From NCBI GenBank assembly GCA_949285935.1, contig CASEAH010000026.1, forward strand, positions 32,258 to 96,257: 64,000 nucleotides of DNA. The letters are read 5' to 3'. The DNA is from an uncultured Oscillospiraceae bacterium. GTDB lineage: Bacteria > Bacillota > Clostridia > Oscillospirales > Ruminococcaceae. Made by a program: the position numbers and the translations under genes. Shown one piece after another: positions 36,815-46,280 of this stretch; the first letter of the stretch is position 1; every line of letters starts with the position of its first letter. The notes beneath the pieces were generated by a model. That model saw only the letters and a list, made by a program, of their open reading frames with translations, was not told where the DNA came from and did no database searches.

Positions 36815-36843
36815 ATTATACCCCATAGTCGCTCCAATTGCAA
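36815..36843 (-). promoter_or_regulatory. Promoter of the dcw cluster
   Basis: TTGCAA (36843-36838), 17 bases, TATAAT (36820-36815). The MraZ box lies just downstream, over the expected start of transcription. Confidence 0.85.
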
Positions 36844-37123
36844 GGAATTTTTCTTGAGATCAGACGACAAATTTCACTTGCAAAGCCGCAGAAGCAAAGG
36901 ATTTACACCACATTGTCACAGTTTGTTCCAAAGGTTTCCAGCTGCAGCCAAAAATGGTTTTCCTTGCCCCTTTTTCTTTTTTCTGTTCTTTTGTTTTGGG
37001 GGCAGGCCGATATCTTTCTGCCCTAATTGGGGGTATGTTTCTGCGATTTTTTTACAGCACACTCAAAACAGCTTACACCTCTTTGCATGAAGATTCGTGG
37101 CACCTGGCAGCGTTTTGATCTAT
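36844..37123. other. Gene-free stretch upstream of mraZ
   Basis: AT-rich sequence with short frames lacking ribosome sites. No further promoter, repeat or RNA fold recognised. Confidence 0.4.
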
Positions 37124-37153
37124 AAAAAATGCCCTCCCCACATGGGGAGGGCA
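37124..37153 (-). terminator. Terminator of the coaD-coiled-coil gene unit
   Basis: TGCCCTCCCC-acat-GGGGAGGGCA; read leftward it is followed by TTTTTT. It lies about 400 bases past the last leftward gene, so that message has a long 3' tail. Confidence 0.85.
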
Positions 37154-37553
37154 CAGCAAAACTTATCTAAATGGGATGTTTAAATCATGATAAATGCCAA
37201 AGCATAAGGCTGATTTTATTTCTTTGTCACCCGCCGGCAGGATGAGAACGCACAGAACGATCTCCAAGTCCTTCCGGAGCCGGCGCCATGACCCTGAGAA
37301 TATCGGATATCTGCCAAAGCATGTCCAGTTTTCCTGCGTGCGCCGGAATTTTTACGAAATGGAGATCCAGGCAGCATTCTGGTAAAAAAGAATCGCTGCC
37401 CTGCTGATGCAGACGCGTTGCAAGGAAGGGCGCCTGTATTTTACAAAGTTATTTCCCTGCTGGCAACCGGCCGCACAAAATCGCCGTATTTTGGAGTGTC
37501 TCTCGCAGCCCCGGTGGGCAGGGGGCCACACCCGGGCAGGATATACCCCAAAC
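37154..37553. other. Untranslated 400-base stretch downstream of the coiled-coil gene
   Basis: It lies between the stop at 37554 and the terminator at 37124. Two overlapping small frames at 37407-37672 lack a ribosome site. I see no RNA family. Confidence 0.4.
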
Positions 37554-38177
37554 TCAGAATTTTGGATTTTCCGATCTGTTGGGCCGAACCGGCTCAGGCC
37601 GCACCTTGGAGCCCCGGGCTGATTCCTGGGCAGAATTTTTCAAAGCCTGGCGGGTGGTGCGCACATCCGTAAGAGAACGCTCCAAAGCCTCTTCGGTGGA
37701 CCGAAGCATGTTTTCGGAAAAATCATAAGCCGCCTGCTTCATCTCCCGGGCACGCAGGTTGGCCTGGGTAAGGGCCTCTGTAGCACGGGAGGTGGAACTG
37801 CTGGTCAGTTCGTTGGCCTGAGCGGTGGCACGGGCAATGATGTCACTGGCTTTCTGGTTGGCTTCGTTCAACATGGAAAGGGCTTTGGCATTGGCCTGGC
37901 GGACAATGGTGTCCTGATCCACCAGCATTTTTGCCCGTTCCTCCGCTTTCCGGATCAGCTCTTCCGATTCTCTTTTGGCAAGAGCCAGGATCTCGTTGCG
38001 GTCGGCCACCACCGCCTTGGCTTGTTTGATCTCAGTGGGCATATTCAGACGGATGTCGTCGATGAGGTCCCGCACCTTGTCGGCGTCCACCACGCAGCGT
38101 CCGCCGGACAGCGGCAGGCTCCATGAGTTTTCCAGCAACTCATCCAGGTTGTTGAGGATCACATCTATATTTGCCAT
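37554..38177 (-). CDS. Coiled-coil protein next to coaD (DivIVA-like appearance)
   Basis: A 207-residue soluble protein. After an N-terminal stretch with LPLSGGRCVVD, residues about 35-175 are an almost unbroken charged, Ala-rich coiled coil (KRESEELIRKAEERAKML); the tail is basic. Similar proteins beside coaD in Clostridia are usually labelled ATPase or V-ATPase subunit H-like, but no nucleotide site is visible. The LSGGR-like start and coiled coil resemble DivIVA/SepF-type scaffolds. The start has GGAAAGGA upstream, and it follows coaD by 18 bases. Confidence 0.75.
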   Translation of the reverse strand: MANIDVILNNLDELLENSWSLPLSGGRCVVDADKVRDLIDDIRLNMPTEIKQAKAVVADRNEILALAKRESEELIRKAEERAKMLVDQDTIVRQANAKALSMLNEANQKASDIIARATAQANELTSSSTSRATEALTQANLRAREMKQAAYDFSENMLRSTEEALERSLTDVRTTRQALKNSAQESARGSKVRPEPVRPNRSENPKF

Positions 38178-38195
38178 ACGTCTCGTCCTTTCCTG

Positions 38196-38678
38196 TTATT
38201 TTTTCCGCAGCTTTTCCCGGATCTCATCCAGGATGCACGCCGGCACAAAGCCGGAAATATCCCCTCCCAGGCCTCCTACCTGCCGGACAATACTGGAACT
38301 CAGGTACATGTTCCTGGGGCTGGGAGTAAAGAAAATAGTCTCGCAGTGGGGGTACAGCTTATGGTTGGTCAGGGCCATCTGGAACTCGTATTCAAAGTCC
38401 GAAACCGCCCGCAGGCCTTTGATAATGGCACAGGCGCCCTGCTCCCGGACATAGTCTACCAGCAGCCCGCTGAAGACGTCTACCTCCACGTTGGGCAGAT
38501 CCCGGGTGACCTTGCAGATCATCTCCCGGCGCTCTTCGGGAGTAAAATAGTTCTTCTTTTCCTGATTGGCCGCCAGCAGCACGATAACCCGGTCAAACAG
38601 TCCGCTGGCCCGCTGAATGATATCCAGATGGCCGTTGGTGACAGGATCAAAGCTGCCGGGACAGATCACGGTTTTCAT
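38196..38678 (-). CDS. coaD: Phosphopantetheine adenylyltransferase
   Basis: A 160-residue nucleotidyltransferase making dephospho-CoA from 4'-phosphopantetheine and ATP. GSFDPVTNGHLD (residues 8-19) has the (T/H)xGH motif, and YLSSSIVRQV is the ATP-binding SSSxxR loop. Length is standard. Its ATG overlaps the rsmD stop (ATGA), the common rsmD-coaD pairing. Confidence 0.97.
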   Translation of the reverse strand: MKTVICPGSFDPVTNGHLDIIQRASGLFDRVIVLLAANQEKKNYFTPEERREMICKVTRDLPNVEVDVFSGLLVDYVREQGACAIIKGLRAVSDFEYEFQMALTNHKLYPHCETIFFTPSPRNMYLSSSIVRQVGGLGGDISGFVPACILDEIREKLRKK

Positions 38679-39226
38679 GCCTGTTCCTCCTCAGGTCTGC
38701 GGTAAGCAGTCAGTTTGATCTTTCCATAGCGATATTCCTTCTTGCGGGCAAACGCTCCCACCTGTTCCGGCAGCTCCTCTTCCCGGGCGGTTTCGCACAG
38801 GATGATGCCTCCCGGGCTCATCCGGGGCACTACCAAAGGCAGGGCGGCCTGAGTAAGCCCCTTTTTGTAGGGCGGGTCCATCAGAACAATATCAAAGGTA
38901 TCCGAGGAAGATCGCAGGAAAGCGGCAAAATCCATCGCCGCTACCCGGCTGTTTTTGGCCAGACCGGTGGTCTGGAGATTCTGGCGGGTCACATCCTGGG
39001 AATCTCGGGACTGGTCCACAAAAACACAGTACCGGGCCCCTCTGCTGAGGGCTTCGATCCCCAGCTGTCCGGAACCGCAGAACAGGTCCAGAACAAAAGC
39101 GCCTTCCACTTCAAACTGGATGATGCTGAACATGGCTTCCTTAACCATATCGGTGGTGGGGCGGACATCCAGCCCCTCCAGGGTAACCAGCTTGCGGCCG
39201 CGGGCCGTACCGGTAATTACTCTCAA
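38675..39226 (-). CDS. rsmD: 16S rRNA m2G966 methyltransferase
   Basis: A 183-residue methyltransferase with VLDLFCGSGQLGIEAL (SAM loop) and VLMDPPYKKG (catalytic NPPY-type motif). The family begins MRVIxGxARGRKL; here LRVITGTARGRKL begins with TTG at 39226, and AGGAGG lies eight bases before it, so I prefer this to an ATG seven codons upstream. Confidence 0.94.
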   Translation of the reverse strand: MRVITGTARGRKLVTLEGLDVRPTTDMVKEAMFSIIQFEVEGAFVLDLFCGSGQLGIEALSRGARYCVFVDQSRDSQDVTRQNLQTTGLAKNSRVAAMDFAAFLRSSSDTFDIVLMDPPYKKGLTQAALPLVVPRMSPGGIILCETAREEELPEQVGAFARKKEYRYGKIKLTAYRRPEEEQA

Positions 39227-39291
39227 TACAGGGTCCTCCTGATTCATTGATTGGATTCTCTTATCATCTTAAAGAGTGTGGCCCCATGCTG

Positions 39292-41136
39292 TCAATCACT
39301 TTCGTGCAAAAAGGCATATAATTTTTCCGCCGCGTCCCGGTTCATCCCCTTCACGGCAGCCAGTTCCTCCTTGGTGGCAGCTTTCATGGCCTTATTGGTT
39401 TTAAAGTGACGATAGAGGGCTGTCACCCTTGCCTCTCCGATCCCGTCCACCTCCAACAGCCGGGCGGTCAGGCTGTTTTTCTTGTGGCTTTGGCGGGAAA
39501 AGCTGATGGAATACCGGTGCACCTCATCCTGAATGGCAGTGACCAAAGCGAAAACACTGCGGTTGGCCGCAATAGCGATCTCCCTGCCTTCCCCGGCCAC
39601 GGCGCGGGTACGGTGCCGGTTATCCTTCACCATGCCGAAAACCGGGATGGTCACATCATACCGGCGCAGCACCTCCCGGGCCACCGCCACGTGTCCCGCG
39701 CCGCCGTCGATGAGCCACAGGTCAGGGAGCCGTTGGAAGCCGTCCTCTGCGCCACCCTTTTCCTGGTGCTCCAGATACCGGAGGATCCGCCGGGAAAGCA
39801 TCTGATCCATGGCAGCATAGTCATCCGGCTGGTGCTGCTCCCGGATGGTAAATTTTTTGTACGCCTTCTTTTCGGGGCGGCCGTTTTCAAAAACAACCAT
39901 CCCCCCCACAATGGTCTGCCCGCCATAGTTGGAAATATCAAAGGCCTCGATGTAAACGGGAGGTTTTTCCAGCCCCAGCAGCCGTCCCAATTCATCCACT
40001 GCCGCCACCTCCCGGCCGGTGCGCCGGGTTTTGAGGGAAAGGCTCTGGGCGGCGTTGTTCCGGGCCATCTCCACCAGTTGAAGGCTCTGTCCCCGCTGGG
40101 GTACGGTAATGGTCAGCTTCCGGCCGTTTTTTTCCCAAATCAGCCTGGAAACCAGCTCCGTATCCGGCAGAGGAGTATCCAGAAAGATCTCAGAAGGCGG
40201 ATCTTCGGCGCCCAGGTAGCGGCTGAGAATAAATTCTTCCATCATTTGTTCCGGGCTGTCCAAAGAATCAAAGCTGTAGTCCCGCTTGTCCCGCAGCCGG
40301 CCTTCCCGGAACACCAGCACCGACAAATACACGGTATCCGGGCTCTGGACGGCGGCGATGACATCCAGGCTCTTATGGTTATAAGCAATGACTTTCTGCT
40401 GCTGGGTCACCTTGTGGATGGCGGCGATCCTGTCCCGGTAACGGGCCGCCCGTTCAAAATCCAGTTCTTCAGCGGCCTGCTCCATTTTTCGCGTCAGCTC
40501 TTCCACCGACTGGATCCCACCGGTCCGGATAAATTCCACTGCCTCTCCCAGCGCCTCGCGGTAGGCCTCCTCGGAAATTTTCCCGGTGCAGACCCCCATA
40601 CACTGCTTGATGTGATAATTGAGACAGGGGCGGCCTTTCCGGAAGTCCTGGGGGAAGCGCCGGCTGCAGGTGGGCAGAAGGAAAGCCTTGGTAGCCTCAT
40701 CCACTGTTTCCTTGGTCACCATGGAGGAAACGTAGGGGCCCAGATACAGGGCATCCTTGTCGTTTTTCTGTTTTTCCGCGGTGATTCGCCCATAGGGCTT
40801 CTGTTCGATGCGGATGTAATGGTAGCCCTTGTCGTCCTTCAGCAGGATGTTGTACTTGGGGGTATGGAGCTTGATCAGACTGCACTCCAACACCAACGCC
40901 TCAAACTCGCTGTCGGTGACGATGTAATCAAAGTCCGCCACATTTTCCACCATTCTGTAAACCTTGGGCAGATGCTTTTCCACCGACCGAAAATAGGAAG
41001 AAACCCGGTTTTTCAGGTTTTTTGCCTTTCCTACATAGATGATCTTGCCATCCTTGTCCTTCATGATGTAGACCCCGGGCTCCTGGGGAAGAAGGCTGGT
41101 TTTTTTTCGCAGCTGCCCCAGTCGATGCTCGTCCAT
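39292..41136 (-). CDS. uvrC: Excinuclease ABC subunit C
   Basis: A 614-residue nuclease of nucleotide excision repair making both incisions around UvrB-marked damage. The N-terminal GIY-YIG domain has PGVYIMKDKDGKIIYVGKAK (about 20-39); the UVR segment is near residue 205 (SVEELTRKMEQAAEEL). The C-terminal RNase H-like nuclease includes EAFDISNYGG and LIDGGAGH, and helix-hairpin-helix repeats end the protein (LEVDGIGEARVTAL). The start follows TAGGGAGG. Confidence 0.97.
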   Translation of the reverse strand: MDEHRLGQLRKKTSLLPQEPGVYIMKDKDGKIIYVGKAKNLKNRVSSYFRSVEKHLPKVYRMVENVADFDYIVTDSEFEALVLECSLIKLHTPKYNILLKDDKGYHYIRIEQKPYGRITAEKQKNDKDALYLGPYVSSMVTKETVDEATKAFLLPTCSRRFPQDFRKGRPCLNYHIKQCMGVCTGKISEEAYREALGEAVEFIRTGGIQSVEELTRKMEQAAEELDFERAARYRDRIAAIHKVTQQQKVIAYNHKSLDVIAAVQSPDTVYLSVLVFREGRLRDKRDYSFDSLDSPEQMMEEFILSRYLGAEDPPSEIFLDTPLPDTELVSRLIWEKNGRKLTITVPQRGQSLQLVEMARNNAAQSLSLKTRRTGREVAAVDELGRLLGLEKPPVYIEAFDISNYGGQTIVGGMVVFENGRPEKKAYKKFTIREQHQPDDYAAMDQMLSRRILRYLEHQEKGGAEDGFQRLPDLWLIDGGAGHVAVAREVLRRYDVTIPVFGMVKDNRHRTRAVAGEGREIAIAANRSVFALVTAIQDEVHRYSISFSRQSHKKNSLTARLLEVDGIGEARVTALYRHFKTNKAMKAATKEELAAVKGMNRDAAEKLYAFLHESD

Positions 41137-41168
41137 TCCGCAGCCTCCCTACGCATTTTGGCTGTACA

Positions 41169-41207
41169 TAAAAGAAGGCGCGCCGCCCCCCGGGACCACG
41201 CACCTTC
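41169..41207 (-). terminator. Terminator of ptsH
   Basis: GAAGGTGCG and CGCGCCTTC (one G-T pair) with a 16-base loop, then TTTTATG in the leftward direction. Confidence 0.7.
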
Positions 41208-41266
41208 TCAAAAAACCTGGCAAAAACCGTTTCTGCGCCGCACACCTGCAGTCGAGAAAAACCGTT

Positions 41267-41530
41267 TTACTCGGCAAAGCCCGAATCAATCAGCTTAACC
41301 AAAGATTCTACTGCCTGCTGCTCGTCGCTGCCGTCGGCAATCACCTTGATGGAAGTGCCTCCCACGATTCCCAGAGACAGAACGCCCAAAAGGCTCTTGG
41401 CGTTAACGCGGCGCTCTTCTTTTTCCACCCAAATGGAGGACTTGAACTCATTGGCTTTCTGAATGAAGAACGTGGCAGGGCGGGCGTGCAGACCTACATG
41501 ATTCTGAACCATAACCTCTTTCACGTACAT
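41267..41530 (-). CDS. ptsH: Phosphocarrier protein HPr
   Basis: An 87-residue PTS phosphocarrier. His15 in GLHARPA takes phosphate from Enzyme I; Ser46 in NAKSLLGVLSLG is the HPr-kinase site used for carbon catabolite control in Firmicutes. Both are present, so it can serve transport and CcpA co-regulation, unlike Crh, which lacks His15. It is monocistronic with its own promoter and terminator; ptsI is not adjacent. Confidence 0.96.
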   Translation of the reverse strand: MYVKEVMVQNHVGLHARPATFFIQKANEFKSSIWVEKEERRVNAKSLLGVLSLGIVGGTSIKVIADGSDEQQAVESLVKLIDSGFAE

Positions 41531-41585
41531 AAATCATACACTCCTATGCAAATGTAATGTCAAAAATGTCTTTTGGGATAGTTAA

Positions 41586-41614
41586 ATTATACTCAGACGC
41601 GGGAAATCCGTCAA
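41586..41614 (-). promoter_or_regulatory. Promoter of ptsH
   Basis: TTGACG (41614-41609), 17 bases, TATAAT (41591-41586), giving a leader of about 50 bases. Confidence 0.85.
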
Positions 41615-41744
41615 TGAAATTTCCTGTCCGCAAGGGGCTTCCCAGGCATTTTCTGCTTGTTTTCTATATATTGCCCCGTTCCCGAATCGTTATTTATGCA
41701 AATTCCCTACAATGTTTTCAACAACCTTAGCAAGTTGCACACTA

Positions 41745-42476
41745 TCAGGCAAACAGCCACTGGACAAGACTCTCCCAGACCGGCACCAAAGCCGGCAGCA
41801 GCAGGGCGGGAAGCAGGTTCGCGGTACGGATCCGCACCACACCGAAAAAATTGATGCCGATGCACAGCACCACAGCGTATCCCACCATACAGATATTGTC
41901 CCGCAGAACACCGGTAAGCACGGGAGCCAGCAATCCGGCAGACAGGGTCAGGGCACCCTGATAGACCAGCACCGTCGCCGCCGCGAACAGCACTCCCCAC
42001 CCCAGGGTAGAAGCCAGAATAATGGCGGCGATAAAGTCCAGGGCACTTTTTACCAGCAGGACGCTGCTGTCGCCGTACAGGCCGTCATTCAACGATCCAA
42101 TGATGGTCATAGCGCCCACACAAAACAGAATGGATGCGCTTATAAAGCCTCTGGAGAAATCGCCGGCATGGAGCCGCTTTTCGATCCTCTCTCCCAGGCC
42201 TCCCAGCCATTCTTCGATCCCCAGAGCTTCGCCAATAACACTCCCCACCGCCAGACAGACCAGCAGAAGAAGCTCTCCCGATGAGCTGAGCCGCCCGGTA
42301 GCGGGGTCCGTGGAAATCATGGTGGTAATCAGGCCATTAGCGCCGATGACGCAGGTTGCCACTCCCAGCATGGCTGTAACGGTCTTTTCCATCCGTTCAC
42401 TCAGGCCCCGCTTGAGCAGCAGGCCGATGCAGCCGCCCGCTGCCACCGCTGCCGTATTCACAAAAGTGCCCGTCAT
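41745..42476 (-). CDS. DUF554 family membrane protein
   Basis: A 243-residue protein with about seven helices. The start MTGTFVNTAAVAAGGCIGLL and the SASILFCVGAMTIIGSLNDGL segment match the DUF554 (YdfK/YqgA) family, whose function is unknown but is presumed transport-related. Its ATG overlaps the trmD stop (ATGA), so it is the last gene of the ylxM-trmD operon. Confidence 0.88.
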   Translation of the reverse strand: MTGTFVNTAAVAAGGCIGLLLKRGLSERMEKTVTAMLGVATCVIGANGLITTMISTDPATGRLSSSGELLLLVCLAVGSVIGEALGIEEWLGGLGERIEKRLHAGDFSRGFISASILFCVGAMTIIGSLNDGLYGDSSVLLVKSALDFIAAIILASTLGWGVLFAAATVLVYQGALTLSAGLLAPVLTGVLRDNICMVGYAVVLCIGINFFGVVRIRTANLLPALLLPALVPVWESLVQWLFA

Positions 42477-43246
42477 GGCTCCTGCCCCCCTTCCCCCAGG
42501 GAGCGGGCTGCGTCCTCTTCCTTCAGCTTTTCCAGGTAAGCCAGGTCTTTTTTATCCAACTGAGCCTGTTCCAGCAAATCAGGACGTTTGTAATAGGTGT
42601 TGCGCAGCGACTGTTCCCTGCGCCACTGAGCGATGTTGCCGTGATGCCCGCTCAAAAGGATCTCCGGCACCTCACGCCCATGCCACACCGCCGGCCGGGT
42701 ATACTGGGGATACTCCAGCAGGCCGTTCCAGTGGCTTTCCTCAGTAAAGCAGGATTCGTCCTTCAGGACCCCTTCACAAAGGCGGCCCACACAGTCCACC
42801 ACCGTCAGGGCAGCCAGTTCCCCGCCTGTAAGGACAAAATCGCCGATAGACAGTTCCTCGTCCACGATCTCGTCCAGCACCCGCTGATCCACACCTTCAT
42901 AATGGCCGCAGATGAGCAAAATATTCTCCATTTTTGACAGCTGCCGGGCTTTTTCCTGGGTCAGGGGCTTCCCCTGGGGGGACATGTAAATAACATAAGG
43001 GTTTTTGGGAAGGTCCAGGCAGATATCCTGGTAGCATAAGTAAATGGGGTCCGCCTGCATCAGCATCCCCATGCCGCCTCCGTAAGGCGTGTCATCCACC
43101 CGGTTCCATTTGTTAAAGGCAAACTCCCGGATGTTGTGGACATGGACCTCCAGCTTTCCGGCCCGGATGGCGCGACCGATGATGCTTTCGTTCACCACCG
43201 TGCGGCACATATCCACAAACAGCGTGGCAATATCAAAGCGCAGCAT
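42473..43246 (-). CDS. trmD: tRNA (guanine37-N1)-methyltransferase
   Basis: A 257-residue SPOUT methyltransferase that makes m1G37 and prevents frameshifting. PYGGGMGMLMQ, LICGHYEGVDQRV and GDFVLTGGELAAL form the trefoil-knot SAM site. I choose ATG 43246 (MLRFDIATLF), which fits the family N-terminus and overlaps rimM by 14 bases; the longer frame lacks a good site. Confidence 0.96.
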   Translation of the reverse strand: MLRFDIATLFVDMCRTVVNESIIGRAIRAGKLEVHVHNIREFAFNKWNRVDDTPYGGGMGMLMQADPIYLCYQDICLDLPKNPYVIYMSPQGKPLTQEKARQLSKMENILLICGHYEGVDQRVLDEIVDEELSIGDFVLTGGELAALTVVDCVGRLCEGVLKDESCFTEESHWNGLLEYPQYTRPAVWHGREVPEILLSGHHGNIAQWRREQSLRNTYYKRPDLLEQAQLDKKDLAYLEKLKEEDAARSLGEGGQEP

Positions 43247-43748
43247 CGTCAAACAGTCCTTCCAATGGCCGGATCTCCATCCTGGCGGCTTCCACATCAA
43301 CAGAAATCACTACCTGGGGAATGGCAGGGATCAGCCGCACCTTTCCGTCCGCAAAGCGGATATGATATACATCGTTGGCGCCGGTTTCCGTCACATCCAC
43401 CAGCTCTCCATACAGCGTTCCGGTATCCGCGTCCCGTACCTCCATACCCAACAGATCCTGGATATAGTAGACGCCCTCCTCCAGTTCTTCCATGGTGCGG
43501 TCCAGATACAGGATCCTGCCCCGCAGCAGCTGGGCGTCTTCCACCCGGTCCACACCAGCCAGTTTCAGGATCACCATGTTTTTCTGCACCCGTGCCCGTT
43601 CCACCGTCACTTCCGTGTCGCCCTTGTCCAGATAGAGCGTCTCCCACTCCGCCAGTTCCTCCGGCGAGTCGCACCAGGGCTGGACCTTCACTTCTCCCCG
43701 CAGGCCGTGGGTGGTGACAATCTTCCCGCATTCCAAGAACCGTTTCAT
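43233..43748 (-). CDS. rimM: Ribosome maturation factor RimM
   Basis: A 171-residue 30S assembly factor that binds S19. The N-terminal barrel is MKRFLECGKIVTTHGLRGEVKV and the PRC-barrel half is YYIQDLLGMEVRD. The start at 43748 follows AGAGGGATG; the longer frame enters the khpA-rimM spacer. Usual place between khpA and trmD. Confidence 0.95.
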   Translation of the reverse strand: MKRFLECGKIVTTHGLRGEVKVQPWCDSPEELAEWETLYLDKGDTEVTVERARVQKNMVILKLAGVDRVEDAQLLRGRILYLDRTMEELEEGVYYIQDLLGMEVRDADTGTLYGELVDVTETGANDVYHIRFADGKVRLIPAIPQVVISVDVEAARMEIRPLEGLFDDAAL

Positions 43749-43829
43749 ATCCGCATCCCTCTTTTCAAGAAGGCCGCCGTAAAAGGCGAAACGATCTTCG
43801 CCCTTTCCAGCGGCCCCTTGCATTGTTTC

Positions 43830-44063
43830 TCAGTCGATTTCCACCGCGGCCTTGCCGCCCACCTTGCTGGCAGCGGCCCGCACTACGGTGCGGATCGCCT
43901 TGGCGATCCGTCCCTGTTTGCCGATGACCCGCCCCATATCGTCGGCGGCTACATGAAGATGATACACAACGGTACCTTCCTCATCAGGCTCGTCGGCAGA
44001 GACAGTCACCGCGTCCTTGTCGTCCACAAGGCCGCGTGCAATGGCAACAATGAGTTCTTCCAT
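43830..44063 (-). CDS. khpA: KH-domain RNA-binding protein KhpA
   Basis: A 77-residue single KH domain with the RNA-binding GxxG loop in VIGKQGRIAKAIR. In Firmicutes KhpA (YlqC) partners KhpB to bind small RNAs and messages and affects cell elongation. The start follows TGGGAGG. It sits between rpsP and rimM, its standard place. Confidence 0.95.
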   Translation of the reverse strand: MEELIVAIARGLVDDKDAVTVSADEPDEEGTVVYHLHVAADDMGRVIGKQGRIAKAIRTVVRAAASKVGGKAAVEID

Positions 44064-44111
44064 AGGTTGCCTCCCACTCTTTCCTTACCGGGCTTGTCCG
44101 GAGACAAACTC

Positions 44112-44354
44112 TTAGAGGATACCCTCAGCCTTGAAGATGGCCTTAACGGTATCGGTGGGCTGAGCGCCGGTAGAGATCCACTTCTTGGCCTTATCGGCGT
44201 CCACCTTGACCACAGAGGGGTTCTTGGTGGGATCGTAGTAGCCTACTTCCTCGATGAAGCGGCCGTCTCTGGGGTAACGGGAATCAGCCACAACAATGCG
44301 GTAGAAGGGAGCCTTCTTCGCACCCATGCGGCGGAGTCTGATCTTAACTGCCAT
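44112..44354 (-). CDS. rpsP: 30S ribosomal protein S16
   Basis: An 80-residue protein beginning [20 protein letters not shown], the family signature. It helps assemble the central 30S core. GGAGGTG lies nine bases before the ATG. It follows ffh. Confidence 0.98.
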   Translation of the reverse strand: MAVKIRLRRMGAKKAPFYRIVVADSRYPRDGRFIEEVGYYDPTKNPSVVKVDADKAKKWISTGAQPTDTVKAIFKAEGIL

Positions 44355-44446
44355 GGTGATTGCACCTCCAAAAATTGTGTATAAATGTATGCTTAACCGA
44401 AATGCTTCGGGTAAGTCCCTGTTGTCTCACGCACCGGTCCGGTGAT

Positions 44447-45787
44447 TCATCCGGGCAGACCGGGGAAGCCTCCGAAAGGCATTCCGCCCTTGCGGCGCTT
44501 GAGAGAACCCATCTTTTTGACCATTTTCTGCATCTGCTCCAGCTGCCGCAGAATCCGGTTCACATCCTCTACCTTGGTGCCGCTGCCCGCAGCGATCCGT
44601 CGTTTCCGGGAAGGGTTGATGAGGGAGGGCTTCTGCCGTTCCGCGGGAGTCATGGACAGGATGATGGCCTCCACCCGCTTCATCTGTTTTTCGCCTTCCT
44701 GGGCCTGTTCGTCGGTAACCTTGGCCCCGGGGATCATATTGAGGACCGATGCCAGAGAACCCATTTTTTTCATCTGGGCCATCTGCTCCAGCAGGTCGTT
44801 GAAATCAAAATTTTTGTCCTTCAGCTTTTTGGCGGCCTTCAGCGCCGTTTCCTCATCCAATTGGGTCTGGGCTTTTTCAATGAGAGTCATCACATCTCCG
44901 AAGCCCAGGATCCGGGAGGCCATACGGTCCGGGTAGAAGGGTTCCAAATCGCCGATTTTTTCGCCGGTACCCACAAATTTTACCGGCTTGCCGGTAGCAG
45001 CCCGCACCGAAAGGGCAGCGCCGCCCCGGGTGTCGCCGTCCAGCTTGGTCAGAATCACTCCGTCCACTCCCAGCTCCTGATCGAAGCTCTGGGCCACGTT
45101 GACAGCGTCCTGGCCGGTCATGGAGTCGATGACCAGAAGAATCTCATGGGGATGAACCGTTTCCTTGACCGCCTTCAGCTCGTCCATCAGCGCCTGGTCA
45201 ATGTGCAGCCGGCCGGCGGTGTCGATGATGACAATATCGTTACCGTAGTCATTGGCATGGCTCAGGGCCTTGCGGCAGATGGTAACCGGATCGGTCTGAC
45301 CCATTTCAAAGACCGGCACTCCCGCTTTGGCGCCCACCACCTTCAGCTGATCGATAGCGGCAGGACGGTAAATATCACAGGCTACCAGCAGCGGACGCTT
45401 CCCCTGGTTTTTGAACATATAGGCCAACTTGGCGCTGTGGGTGGTTTTACCGGAGCCCTGAAGTCCGCACATCAGGATAATGGTGGGAATCCGGGAGGAA
45501 AGATTGATACGGCTGTGTCCCGAACCCATCAGGGCGGTCAGCTCGTCGTTGACGATCTTGATGACCTGCTGCGCCGGAGTCAGGCTGGAAAGGACCTGCT
45601 CCCCTACCGCTTTGGCAGTGCAGCTGGCCACAAAGTCTTTGGCCACCTTGTAGTTGACGTCCGCCTCCAGCAGAGCCAGACGGACCTCCCGCATGGCCTC
45701 CTTGACGTCCGATTCGCTGAGCTTGCCCCGGTTTTTCAGCTTTTTAAATGTGGCAGCCAGCTTTTCCGAAAGTCCTTCAAAAGCCAC
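44447..45787 (-). CDS. ffh: Signal recognition particle protein Ffh
   Basis: A 446-residue SRP GTPase that delivers membrane proteins to FtsY. N domain, then G domain with [23 protein letters not shown] and [10 protein letters not shown], then a Met-rich M domain; the tail ends [13 protein letters not shown]. The start is GTG at 45787 after AGAGAGGTG. It follows ylxM by 44 bases, the classic pair. Confidence 0.97.
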   Translation of the reverse strand: MAFEGLSEKLAATFKKLKNRGKLSESDVKEAMREVRLALLEADVNYKVAKDFVASCTAKAVGEQVLSSLTPAQQVIKIVNDELTALMGSGHSRINLSSRIPTIILMCGLQGSGKTTHSAKLAYMFKNQGKRPLLVACDIYRPAAIDQLKVVGAKAGVPVFEMGQTDPVTICRKALSHANDYGNDIVIIDTAGRLHIDQALMDELKAVKETVHPHEILLVIDSMTGQDAVNVAQSFDQELGVDGVILTKLDGDTRGGAALSVRAATGKPVKFVGTGEKIGDLEPFYPDRMASRILGFGDVMTLIEKAQTQLDEETALKAAKKLKDKNFDFNDLLEQMAQMKKMGSLASVLNMIPGAKVTDEQAQEGEKQMKRVEAIILSMTPAERQKPSLINPSRKRRIAAGSGTKVEDVNRILRQLEQMQKMVKKMGSLKRRKGGMPFGGFPGLPG

Positions 45788-45831
45788 GGCGGAACACCTC
45801 TCTTCTTAAAATTCCCTGGAAACAGGGCCGA

Positions 45832-46200
45832 TCATTCTTCGTTTTTCAGTTCCCCTGCCAGGTCGATGATCCTGGCGGTGCAGTTATGGATCTCAGCCGA
45901 GGAAGCAAAGCGGTCATTGTACCGCTGGATCTCCTGGGCCAGGGTGACGATTTCATCCAGGGATTCCCGGATCCCCCGGAAACGCTGCGCAAGCTTGAGG
46001 CGGCTTTCATATTCCAGCAGCTGGGCTTCGGCCCGCTTGATGGAATCCCGAACACCCTGACGGGTAATCCCGCTGTGAGCGGCGATTTCAGCCAGGGAAA
46101 GATCCTCGTTGTAGTACAGTTCCACCACATCCCGCTGCTTATCCGTCAGCATGTCGCCGTAAAAATCCAGCAGGAAGGAGATCTCCAGATTCTTGGGCAC
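45832..46200 (-). CDS. ylxM: YlxM family HTH protein of the SRP operon
   Basis: A 122-residue sigma-like helix-turn-helix protein (UPF0122): LLDFYGDMLTDKQRDVVELY, then LSLAEIAAHSGITRQGVRDS as the HTH. It is thought to tune the SRP pathway. The start is GTG at 46200, just after a G-rich site; the upstream frame runs through the palindrome and promoter. Because it has a DNA-binding fold and a strong palindrome lies directly in front, autoregulation is possible but not shown. Confidence 0.88.
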   Translation of the reverse strand: MPKNLEISFLLDFYGDMLTDKQRDVVELYYNEDLSLAEIAAHSGITRQGVRDSIKRAEAQLLEYESRLKLAQRFRGIRESLDEIVTLAQEIQRYNDRFASSAEIHNCTARIIDLAGELKNEE

Positions 46201-46214
46201 ACCGCCACCCCCAC

Positions 46215-46237
46215 TTGTAAAGTTTTTTTCTTTACAA
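46215..46237. promoter_or_regulatory. Palindromic operator candidate in the ylxM leader
   Basis: TTGTAAAG, seven T, CTTTACAA: perfect 8-bp arms centred 26 bases before the ylxM GTG. A degenerate copy, TGTCAAGG-T6-CTTTACAG, lies at 46275-46296 over the -35 box. Two copies at promoter and leader look like protein binding sites; a weak RNA hairpin is the alternative. Confidence 0.55.
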
Positions 46238-46251
46238 CACTTACCTGTGTT

Positions 46252-46280
46252 ATTATACCGGCTCCCCAAGCCTGTGTCAA
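46252..46280 (-). promoter_or_regulatory. Consensus promoter of the ylxM-ffh-rpsP-trmD operon
   Basis: TTGACA (46280-46275), 17 bases, TATAAT (46257-46252): a perfect consensus, fitting a highly expressed translation operon. Confidence 0.9.
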
